Assembly: GCF_030867095.1 (NCBI RefSeq)
Contig: NC_081824.1
Coordinates: forward strand, 360,797,829 to 360,861,828
Direction of reading: 5' to 3'
Length of the DNA stretch: 64,000 bases
Origin: Alligator mississippiensis
Taxonomy: Eukaryota; Chordata; Crocodylia; Alligatoridae
The notes below the pieces were generated by a model. The model did no database searches. It saw nothing but the letters and a program-made list of their open reading frames with translations, and had not been told where the DNA came from. Each line of letters starts with the position of its first letter. The first letter of the stretch is position 1. Of this stretch, positions 1 to 8,904 are shown in pieces. A program made the translations under genes and the position numbers.

Positions 1-579
1 TCCTGGCTTTTATAGTACTGGTAACTGCTTATTTTTTTAACTTAGTATAAGTATTTTTTTTTAATGGAAGGGGGGAATAAGTTATTTTTATAATGATCCA
101 GGGAGTACATTTGTAAGAACATTTGAAATGCCAGCTGTGGAAAATTGTAATTGGGTCTCTGTTGCCTCAGTCCCAAAAACTAATGCACCCAAGTAAATTT
201 ATGCAAACGTTAGTATTTACAGGCAACTGTTGGCAGGGTCAATACAGACAGATCCTGAGGAGAGCCATGAGGGTAACCTGAGAAGCTGGGCCTCCACACA
301 AAGGCCCATAATTACTTAGTATCCAAAGCTCCTCAGAGACTTCAGGAGGCTAAACCTGCCCCACAGAAGGATTTGAAGAAAAGTCCATGAACTGACTGTC
401 ACAGAATTTCCTAAGCTCTTTCTCACATGGAAATGAAAGCAGGAGGGAGTATTATGTTCCTGAGCTTGTCAATCTAGCTCATGATAAGGAAAGCGAAAGC
501 AGCTCCTTTAAATGATAAGAATAGGGTCAGAAAAGGTCAGTTACAGAGGGTGCATTTACATGTGCCATTAGCATGCATG

Positions 580-614
580 AATAAACTCTGGAGCTTATCA
601 CTCCAGAGTTTATT
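580..614. repeat. Perfect 14-bp inverted repeat (hairpin)
   Basis: Bases 580-593 (AATAAACTCTGGAG) are exactly complementary to 601-614, with a 7-base loop. Similar TCTGGAG/CTCCAGA hairpin wording occurs near 36660-36740, which suggests a shared MITE-like repeat rather than a local regulatory hairpin. Confidence 0.75.
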
Positions 615-1140
615 GCTCCCAGGTGCATGTCTGCACATGCTCCTGGGAGCACAGCACATTGAGCCTGGTTGAAGAAGCGTATGCTGGCAGAGAACCTGAA
701 GGGTCAGGCTGCCAGCCTGGGGCTCTTCCAAAGCAGCTCAATGTGCTGTGGAGGGGCTGGCTACAGCTCAACAGTGCTTCAGTGCTGGGCTAGCCATCAG
801 ACAGGTCCCGCACTGAAGCACCCTCGTGCTCCAGCCAGCTGGAGCACTATCTACACACGCACTGCTGCAGTGGTTTTTTTAACTCTGCAGCAGGGCAGGA
901 GTTGTATTTATAGGCCGTTTATAGACGAAACTTTTTAGTGGATTTAAAGCAGGTTAAATGCCTTTTGCACCACTTTAATGGCATTGCTGTTTGCACATTT
1001 AGCAGAGTGTTGTACATTAATTCCAGCCACTGTAGCACATCCGGTGGTGTAATGCACCTTAACTGACTTTGAGATACAGCAAATGACTTTAGGGCACTGC
1101 AAAATAAAACATCTTTACAGAGTTTTAGTTTCCTAACCTA

Positions 1141-1333
1141 CAGCAGTGGAGGGAAGCACTGGGCTCCATGCAGCTCAGGGGCTGTGCAGGCAGACCATGC
1201 AGGCAGCCCAGCAGCAGCCCAGGAAGGCAGGCTCCACAGAAAAAGAAAAAAAAAGTCTGATCTTTTTTTTTCCCCCAGAGCCTGCCTGCCTGCCTGAGCT
1301 GCATGGGGGCCTGGTGCTTCCCTCCACAGTTGT
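1141..1333. repeat. Fold-back repeat with arms of about 38-41 bp
   Basis: The left arm (1141-1178) and right arm (1293-1333) are inverted copies sharing GGAGGGAAGCAC and ATGCAGCTCAGG with few mismatches. The space between holds purine-rich and T-rich tracts (about 1240-1275). It looks like a non-autonomous fold-back element or local inverted duplication. I could not identify target duplications. Confidence 0.6.
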
Positions 1334-1925
1334 GGTGCCTCCCTGGACTGCCCAAGCTGGGTCCCTGTGGGCAGGTGCCGCCTGTGGGGGGCAGGGGGCA
1401 CATCTACCATGGAAGGAAGCAGCAGCCCCACCAAACTCAGGAACCGCTCTGTCTGCCAACAGCTCATTCTCCCCTCCCCACCATTGGAGAGGCAGGTAAA
1501 GATTGGGCTCCAACACAGGTGTATATGACATGGAGGTTTACTTCACCCTAAATGGAAGTGGGAATAACCACCACTTCAAGTTAGGGAGAATTAACCTCCC
1601 ATGTCATCCAGAAATGCCCATAACTACTATTCTGCTGTGGAGTAAATTAATTTTACTCCCAGAGCTCCCGCTGCCCAAGGTCACCTTTTCTTTTAGCTCA
1701 GGCTGCTAGCCAAGATTTCCCCACTGTGGCCCAGCTTAAAAGTCCTGATCCCAGCTCTGAGATGCTGGCCCTATACAACTGCACACACTAGTGCACTGGG
1801 CCCCTTGACCTTTTATGACTGTGCCCAAGGCACTAATGAGGCCTCCTTCTCCCCTACAGCCTCATCCACAAGCCACCAGTTCTCCAGAACAAAAAATATA
1901 AACAGTAAGTACATGGACTGTAACC

Positions 1926-1961
1926 ACAAGCAAGCAAGCAAGCAAGCAAGCAAGAAAGAAA
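1926..1961. repeat. (CAAG)n-(GAAA)n microsatellite at the 3' end of array copy A
   Basis: Six or seven CAAG units grade into two GAAA units directly next to the 3' end of the first Tx1-like copy. On the element's sense strand this reads as a TTTC tail drifting into CTTG repeats. It marks the downstream edge of the array. The missing last 20 nt of U6 are not found here. Confidence 0.85.
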
Positions 1962-2264
1962 GACTTTTGACTTTTAAGAGTCCTTTATTCCCAGGAGGGT
2001 GATAACTCGGAGCCAGTAAAGAGCATGTACAAGTACGCCCGAAGCTCTGGGCCTCATGGACAAGGCCTGGGCTCATGGCCTGCAAGGCCTGCCCGTACAC
2101 TCTAGACAAAAAAAACCAACACAACGAACATAAGGACTATTTACAGTATTTACAGTTCTGCCAGCAGGGACACCCATGGAGGCCTCCGGGGTCGACCCAC
2201 ACGAGCAAAAGTCCAGGGCCTCGGCCCGCTTGACGCGTCTCTGTGGCTTGAGCAGCCGGTGGCA

Positions 2265-5200
2265 TCACAGTACGAGGATCAGGCGTCCTGCCTCGACTCG
2301 GCACAGCACCCCCTCGAGGGCCCAGCGCTCCTCAAAGGTGGGCACCATCCATCGGAGGACAGCGTGCTCAAACTCGAGCGAGAGGCGGGCCTGCACCAGC
2401 AGGCGGAAGAGCTGCAGGGCGTCGACCATCCCGGTGCCGGTGAGCCGGTTTCTCTGGGTCTTCAGGGTGGCCATCTTGGCCTGGCCCAGCAGGAAGTTGG
2501 CCAGGCTGACCGTGGCCCGCTCGGCAGCCCGGTACAGAAAGGAGTGGACGTAGGCGTCTTCGGAGAAGTCCCGGCCCAGCACCGGAAGCAGTGCGCCCAG
2601 GGCGAGAAGAGAGGCTGCAGCCGAGGGCAGTCGAGGAACGCGTGGAAAATGTCCTCGTCCAGCACCCCCGGGCAGAAGGGGCAGGCCATCGAGGCCGCTG
2701 GGTCCAGGTGACGCACAAAGGTGCCGGTGGCCAGGATGCCGTGCACGAGCCGCCACTGCAGGTCGCCAGTCTTCTTGGCAATGGGCACCTTATACAGCGT
2801 GCGCCACACCGGGGTCCCGGGCCGCACCAGGCGCCACCGCCACCCGGTGTCAGGGCGGCCGACCAGCACCTGGGCTTACCGGGTGCGCACCACCCATATG
2901 TAGAGGCCCTTGCGGGGCAGGGTGCCAAAAGGGCAGCCCGTATTGCTGCTGGGGGGCACCGGGAGCCTGAGCAGCGTGTTGGGCCACTCGGCCAGCTCGC
3001 CGGGTGCCGCTGGGATGACGGGTAGTGGTGGGAAGGCGTCTTCTGCAGCATCCGCGGCAGGGAAGGGCCGGCTAGTCTGGAGATGGGCTTCCAGGGCGGT
3101 CACTGCTTCCGTCGGGAGGGCGGCCCTAACAACCCACAGAAGCCGCCCCGCGGTGCGGACGGAGCGCATCGCCAGCCGGGCAGCCAGGGCCTTGGGTGAC
3201 AGCCAGTCCGACCGAGCAGGGTCCAGGAGGTGCTCCAGGTGGGTGGAGCGCGCCTCAACGAGAGCTGCCACGAGGCTGGCGGACACGGTGCAGGGCCGGG
3301 TTGTGGACCAGGGGCTCTCAAAGGAGTTGCGGGAACCGCAGGTGCCTGGCCTGGGGACAGAGATGGAAGGCCGCCCGCCAGGCCCGCACCATGCTGCGGT
3401 AGAACGGGGGAAGAACCGCCCCATTCAGGAAGGTGAGGTCCAGTTGAAACAGCTCCCGGTCAAAGCCGAGGCCCCCCACTAGCCGCAGGAATCGGCATGC
3501 CAGCTGTCGCCACGGGAGGTGGCCTTCAGTGTACAGGAGCCGCTGGAGGGCCTGCAGCCGATAGGCGGCCACCCTGCTGGCCAGATTGATCAGGCCCTGG
3601 CCCCCCTCGCCGGTGGACAGGTAGAGGGCAGCTCGTGGGAGCCAGTGGCGTCCGTCCCACAGGAAATCGACCAGGAGCCGCTGCAGTCTCTCCAGTAGCT
3701 CTGGCGGAGGGTCCAGCACCGCGTAGCGGTGCCACAGGGTCGCCGCCGCCAGGTTATTGATGATGAGGACGCGCCCCCGGTAGGAAAGGCTGGGCAGGCG
3801 CCAGCACCACCGCTGCAGGCAGGCCTCCACTCCCTCCTCGAGGCCGTCCCAGTTGCGCGCCATGAAGGTCGTCGGCCCCAGGAACACGCCCAAGACCTTG
3901 AGGCCCTCGCGGCGCCAGGCAAGGCCCCCCGGCAAGTCCGGCGGAGGCCTGCCAGTCCATGCGCCAAGCAGCAGAGTGTCACTCTTGCCCCAGTTGATGC
4001 GGGCGGAGGAGACGCGCTCGTAGGCCCGCTGGCAATCTGCCAGAGCCCGCACGTCTTCCTGGGTGGCGAGGAAGATGGTGACGTCGTCCGCATAGGCCGA
4101 CAGCTGGAGACGAGGACCAGCGGACGGGCCCATGGCCGATGGCAGGGCCACACCACTCAGGCGGCGGCGCAGCGCGTGTAACAGCGGCTCGATGGCCAGG
4201 GCGTAGAGAATGCCCAACAGCGGACAGCCCTGGCAAATGCCTCAGCGCACGGGGAACGGAGCGCAAAGCACCCCGTTCACCTTAAGCAGGCTGGAAATGT
4301 CTCGGTACAAGACCCGGAGGGCCCCGGTGAAGAGGGGCCCAAAGCCAAAGGCCTCCAGTGTGCGAAAGAGTAAGCATGGCCCACGCGGTCAAAGGCCTTC
4401 TCCTGGTCAAGAGAGAGGAGGCTGATGTCGAGGCCAAAGAGATTGCTAGCCATGAGTAGGTCCCGCAGCAGGAACAGGTTATGGTCCTGCCCGGCACGCA
4501 GTAGCTCTGCTCGGGCCCGGTGAGAGAGGCCATGACCGCACAGAGGCGGGTGGCCAGAGCTTTGGCCAGAATCTTATAGTCCGCGCACAGCAGGGAGACC
4601 GGCCGCCAGTTCTTCATGTAGCCCAGGTCTCCCTTCTTGGGCAGCAGGGTCAGCACCGCTCGGCGGCAATTGATCGTCAAGACCTTGTCAGCGAGGCTCT
4701 CCTGGAAAACGCGCAGGAGGATGGGGCCGAGAAGAGGCCAGAAGGTCTTGTAGAACTCGGCAGGCAGCCCGTTGAGGCCCGGGGCTTTGCCGGAGCGAGG
4801 CCAGCCGTGGTGGCCGCCAGCTCTTCCAGGGACAAGTCCTGCTCCAGCTCGCCGGCCTCCAGGGCATCGAGACGCGGTAGGCCCTCGTGGAGTTCCCGCG
4901 TGGCCTCGGGGCACGACGGCTCAGCCGCAAACAGGTCACGATAGAAGGCGACGGCACGTTCGCGTACTTTGCCCGGCTCTGTAATGACCCGGCCCTCAGG
5001 AGTCTTGAGATGGTCCAAGACTTTGCTCGCTGCCCTCCGCTGCTCCAGGTCGAAAAAGAAGCGGGTCAGGGCGTCAGTTTCCACCAGCTACTGGCAGCAG
5101 GCGCGGATCCTCGCGCCGCGGGCTGCGCTCTCCGCCAAGTCGCGCAGGCATTTCCTGCGGAGCCGGAGGCTCTCGCTCAGTGCCGCGTCGCTGCCAGTGG

Positions 5201-6194
5201 CCAGCAGAGCAGCCTCGAGCTCCGCCACGTCCTCCTCCAACTCCCGGATACAGCGGCGCGTCTCGTTTGCGGCCAGCTGGGTGTACTGCTGGCAGAAGGC
5301 TCTGGTCTCTACCTTGCCCACATCCCACCACAGCTTCCAGGAGGAGTGGCTCGGTCTCGCAGCCTCCCACCTCCGCCAAAAGTGGACAAAGCAGTCCCGG
5401 AAATAAGAGTCCTGAAGCAGACTAACGTTTAAACACCAATACGGTGCCCGTGCACAGGCTCTCCCCGGCAGGCTCAGTTTGCTGAAGGACAGGCCATGAT
5501 CTGATAGACCCGAGGGAGCGATGCGGCTGCTGCGCAGGAGTGGCAGGTGGTGCCTGGTGATATAAAGGCGGTCGAGGCGAGCCATGGTGAGACCACCGGC
5601 ACTCACCTTGGCCCAGGTGTACTGGTGCGCATCAGGATGCAGGGCTCGCCAGACGTCCACGAGGTCTGCCCCCTCCAGGGCAGCTTGCAGCTTACGAGCG
5701 GAGGGCAGGTGGGGCTCAGGCCCTGTGCGGTCGAGGCGCGGGGCAGTGCTGCAGTTGAAATCGCCCCCGAGGAGGAGCAGGTCATCATCCTCGCTAGCAT
5801 TGCGCAGGAGGGCAGCCAAGGTCTCAAAGAAAGCGACCCTCTCCTGGCCATCGGAGGGCACGTAGATGTCGATGAGCAGCAGACGGTGTTGTGCGAGGGT
5901 GACGCGGACGGTCAGCAGGCGGCCGGGGACGACCTCCCGCGGCACCACCGCGTCAAGCTGCAGCTGCGGCGATAAGAGTGTCGCGACCCCTGCGCGGAGG
6001 TTGGTGCCATGGCTCAGGAATACCTGTCCTCGCCAGGCAGCCCGCCAGGCCGCCTGGTTGAACCTGTCAGAGTGGGTCTCTTGTAGGAAGGCGACGGCCA
6101 GCCTCTTCTGTCGCAGGAGCTCCAGGACGGCCTCGCGCTTCACCGCGTCTCGACAGCCGTTGACCCTGAAGGTGCCAATGGTTGTGGCTGCCAT
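2265..6194 (-). pseudogene. Tx1-like ORF2 (endonuclease-RT), copy A, multiply disrupted
   Basis: ORF2 starts at the ATG at 6194 (MAATTIG). The endonuclease part is recognisable (QETH, GGDFN and SDHG motifs). The frame is broken by a TAG at 5088-5090 (GAG to TAG), a 1-nt loss near 4795, a 7-nt loss near 4480, a 1-nt loss near 4366, a TGA at 4242-4244, a 17-nt loss near 3283 and a 1-nt loss near 2605. These deletions add up to 27 nt, exactly the length difference from the copy C ORF2. RT blocks (YADD near 4090) and the C-terminal Cys-His region survive in fragments. It cannot encode a working enzyme. Confidence 0.85.
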
Positions 6195-6306
6195 GGGTGT
6201 GGGTGTGGGAGAGGAGGAGCAAAGCAAAGTGCGGGTGGAAGAGCGAGCACCCAAGAGCAGAGCAAGGCAATACAGACAGGTCAGGGAAGGCCTACTGTGC
6301 CCTACT

Positions 6307-8091
6307 CTAGTCGAGGGACCCGCCCAGGCCCCACTCCACTATCACCCTCTGGGCAAGCTTCTCCAAACGGTAAGCCATCTGGCGTGTGCCCAGATCCTGC
6401 TGCATGAGCTTGACTGCCGCCCTGGCAGCCTTGACAAACACTTTGGGGTCCGCACACCACTGGGTGATGTGCCCCGCTACATTTTTCTGCCCCTTAGTTA
6501 GCTTCAGCAAGGACAGGAGTCCCCCATAGTCTGGAGGAACCCAGGGGGGCTCCGCCAGCTTGGGGTGGATGTTGCCTACGGAAGAGCGGCGAGGCCGCAC
6601 CCCTGGCGGGAGCTCGCCCACAACTGCAGCGTCGACCCCCTCGATGTCCAGGCACATCAGCCGCCTCTCGTCGTCCGAGTCGAGGACCGGCTCCGCGAGG
6701 ACATTCCCTGTCTTCTTGGGGGGGGAGGGGCCATCCCGCTTACAACGTCTCTTGCGAGAGTCAGAGAGCTGGATCTCCATCTCGCTAACTTCCCCATCTG
6801 ATCCGCTAGGCTGGGGCGTGACCAAAGGGGCAGCAGGCTCTCCCACCACCCCCGGGGCCAGGCCACCAGAAGAGAGACATTCGCCACTATCCCTGCTGCC
6901 GCCCAACTCCGGAGGCTGGGGGACAGGCGAGGGGAGGGGGACCCCTGAAGGCCCCTCCTCCCCACCCGCTAAGTTTGCCCCGTCGGTGGCTACATCCAAC
7001 GGGGCGGGTGGTGTGGCAGCCGGAGTGGGGTCCGGCTCTGTAGTGGGAGGGCCCTCGGCACTGGCCGAGGAGGGGTCTGTCAGGGATGGGGTGTCCTGAG
7101 AGGCCCCCCTCATCTCCCTCTCTTTGTCAGGTGGTTGGGAGGATGCCCGAGCCCCATCATCCGATGAGGCTCCAGCGCCGCAGTCCCCGGCCACCCCAGC
7201 CACTTCGGCCGGAGCAGGCAGGGGGCAAGGGGAAGCGTCCACCCCTCCACCCGGTGGGGGTGCCGCACTGAGGGCAGGGGGCACCACAGATGGGGGAGGG
7301 GGCGGTGGGGCCATGGTAGTAGCACCAGCCCCTCGGCTGGATGATGGCTTCCCACTGGAGACCCCGGTCCCCTGAGATGGCATGGGGGTGGAAGGAGGTC
7401 GGGAGGAAGAGCTCCCAGCCTCCCTGGGCCTGCCGCGTGCCCCAGAAGTCGACACGCCGTCTCTCGGCGCTGCCACAGGTGGCGATGCTCCGGCCGCCTT
7501 GCCCTGAGGGCACTGCGCAGCCAGGTGGGAGGAGCCACCGTATTTGAAGCATGTGGTCTCTCCCAGAGATAAATAGATAATAAACCTCCGCCCCTCGAGC
7601 GTGAGGCTCAGGGAGCGAGGCAGCGACTGGGGGCCCTCCTTGAGGAGCATGAAGACCTGCCTCCGAAAGGACAGGACGTGCTTCCCCTGAGGGTTCTTGT
7701 TTCCCATTGGCAGGCGGCAAAAAGGACTCGCAGGAACCCCATAGGCCTCGAGTCCCCTGGCCAGCTCCCGATTGGAAATGTGCGGTGGGACGTTGGAAAT
7801 CACCACCCTCACTGCCTGAGTCTCTAGGGGCGTGACAAGGTAGTGGATGCCCGCAATGTCCAGGCCCTCCGCACACACCCTGTCAACCAAGGCGGGCTTG
7901 CTCAAATAGATCATTGGGACCGTGTTCACACGCCCCGTGTAGCGGATGGTACGCCATCCCAGGAGCATGGCCAGAGCCTCCACGCAAACCTCGAGCCCCA
8001 CATGGAGAGGGGTATGAACCCTCAGGCCATGAGTCAGTGGGAGGTCCCGAGAGACATCCTCATGCCAGCTGCCAGGTGTAGGAGCCGCCAT
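6307..8091 (-). CDS. Tx1-like ORF1 protein, copy A, 594 aa
   Basis: This is the RNA-binding ORF1 protein of the retrotransposon, expected to coat its own RNA in the RNP. I chose the ATG at 8091 because MAAPTPG is conserved in all three copies and has G at -3 and +4. The open frame continues upstream to 8817 only by chance, through the UTR and the neighbouring copy. Residues 1-175 are a conserved N-terminal part. A CX2CX4HX4C knuckle sits at 181-194, followed by a Pro/Ser/Ala-rich linker and a conserved C-terminal block (around residues 490-594). The knuckle is damaged: residue 184 is Tyr (CFKY) where copy C has Cys, so zinc binding is probably lost although the frame is open end to end. It matches copy C in length. 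Confidence 0.75.
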   Translation of the reverse strand: MAAPTPGSWHEDVSRDLPLTHGLRVHTPLHVGLEVCVEALAMLLGWRTIRYTGRVNTVPMIYLSKPALVDRVCAEGLDIAGIHYLVTPLETQAVRVVISNVPPHISNRELARGLEAYGVPASPFCRLPMGNKNPQGKHVLSFRRQVFMLLKEGPQSLPRSLSLTLEGRRFIIYLSLGETTCFKYGGSSHLAAQCPQGKAAGASPPVAAPRDGVSTSGARGRPREAGSSSSRPPSTPMPSQGTGVSSGKPSSSRGAGATTMAPPPPPPSVVPPALSAAPPPGGGVDASPCPLPAPAEVAGVAGDCGAGASSDDGARASSQPPDKEREMRGASQDTPSLTDPSSASAEGPPTTEPDPTPAATPPAPLDVATDGANLAGGEEGPSGVPLPSPVPQPPELGGSRDSGECLSSGGLAPGVVGEPAAPLVTPQPSGSDGEVSEMEIQLSDSRKRRCKRDGPSPPKKTGNVLAEPVLDSDDERRLMCLDIEGVDAAVVGELPPGVRPRRSSVGNIHPKLAEPPWVPPDYGGLLSLLKLTKGQKNVAGHITQWCADPKVFVKAARAAVKLMQQDLGTRQMAYRLEKLAQRVIVEWGLGGSLD

Positions 8092-8452
8092 TCCTCGCCA
8101 GGACAGGGTTAAACTGCGAAGCGCAGCAAAAACAAAAACAAAACAAACAAACAAACAAACAAACAAAAAAAAAGCCTCAGGCTGACTCGGGGGACTGGGA
8201 CTGGGCTGAAAACGCCCCAAAATCGGCCTGAGGGGGGGCAAAGCAACCCCGCAGGGGCTCAGGGCAAGCCCCAAGGCAGGGGCAGATGGTAGGGACCAAG
8301 GGAAGGGGCCCTGGGGGAGGGAGGCAGCAGAAATCAAAGGGAGAACCCAGGCGGGGTGGGGGAGGGGCAGAGACAAACAAGGCTGCCAGAGCCCAGGGGA
8401 AAAAGGCTCAGAAAATGGGGGGAAGGGGCAGGGAGGGGGTCCCCAGGGACAG

Positions 8453-8512
8453 GGTGGGGAGAGGCAAGGGTTTTTTGGGGGGGGGACAGGAAAAGGGGGG
8501 CAGGGAGTGCGG
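8453..8512 (+). other. G-run cluster antisense to copy A 5' UTR
   Basis: The plus strand carries several runs of four to nine G within 60 bases, so it could form G-quadruplexes. The element's sense strand here is the C-rich complement. Equivalent tracts lie near 15040-15090 (copy B) and 21690-21745 (copy C). Confidence 0.5.
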
Positions 8513-8579
8513 GGCAATGAGCTGAAGGCACCTGAGCTGGAGGAGCTTAGAAGGGCTTCAGCTGTTGGCAGCCCTCTTG

Positions 8580-8599
8580 AAAGAAAGAAAGAAAGAAAG
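8580..8599. repeat. (GAAA)5 junction between copies A and B
   Basis: Five GAAA-type units separate the 5' end of copy A from the 3' end of copy B. On the element's sense strand these are TTTC units, which act both as the 3' tail of B and as the 5' flank of A. The same tract type is at every internal junction of the array. Confidence 0.9.
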
Positions 8600-8904
8600 A
8601 CTTTGACTTTTAAGAGACCTTTATTCCCCGGAGGGTGATGACTCGGAGCCAGTAAAAAGCATGTACAAGGATGCCCGAAGCTCTGGGCCTCATGGACAAG
8701 GCCTGGGCTCATGGCCTGCAAGGCCTGCCCGTACACGCTAGACAAAAAAAACCAACCAACACAACGAACATAAGGACTATTTACAGTATTTACAGTTCTG
8801 CCAGCAGGGACACCCATGGAGGCCTCCGGGGTCGACCCGCACGAGCAAAAGTCCAGGGCCTCGGCCCGCTCGACGCGTCTCTGCGGCTTGAGCAGCCGGT
8901 GGCA

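Larger units (their letters stand above)
1..1925. other. AT-rich noncoding flank with fold-back repeats
   Basis: No reading frame here looks coding: all are short and lack recognisable domains. The stretch from about 540 to 1050 has wording shared with MITE-like repeats near 36610-37219 and 55085-55400 (the 'ctgggagcac' and 'tatctacaca' phrases), so it is probably another member of that hairpin-rich family. A perfect hairpin lies at 580-614 and a larger inverted repeat at 1141-1333, listed separately. The rest (1-540, 1340-1925) shows nothing I can name. Confidence 0.5.
1962..8579 (-). mobile_element. Tx1/L1-like non-LTR retrotransposon, copy A (older, degraded ORF2)
   Basis: On the minus strand the unit runs from the 5' end at about 8579 to an AATAAA-containing 3' end (signal 1984-1989) and a TTTC-type tail. 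It holds a C-rich 5' UTR of about 490 nt, ORF1 (6307-8091), a gap of 112 nt, ORF2 (2265-6194) and a 3' UTR of about 300 nt. The gene order, CCHC knuckle in ORF1, APE-type endonuclease, YADD reverse transcriptase and C-terminal Cys-His motif are those of the L1 group, closest to the Tx1 clade. ORF2 has one nonsense codon and several indels relative to copies B and C, so this copy is dead. The 5' YY1-like motif is also mutated. The 3' UTR keeps a run with TAAATACTGTAAATAGTCC that is shared by all three copies. Confidence 0.85.

Noticed and set aside
1926..1961. Remaining U6 3' sequence at the far end of the array
   Set aside because: I looked for the complement of U6 nt 88-107 next to the copy A tail and in the adjoining 1.9 kb and did not see it.
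5088..6254. ORF2 of the Tx1-like copies starting 20 codons earlier (MGARSS)
   Set aside because: That codon is TTG, not ATG. The first ATG is MAATTIG, present in all three copies.
6307..8817. An 836-codon open frame that extends copy A ORF1 upstream into the neighbouring copy
   Set aside because: The part above 8091 is 5' UTR, the GAAA junction and the 3' UTR of copy B. Stops are absent by base composition. The conserved start is MAAPTPG.
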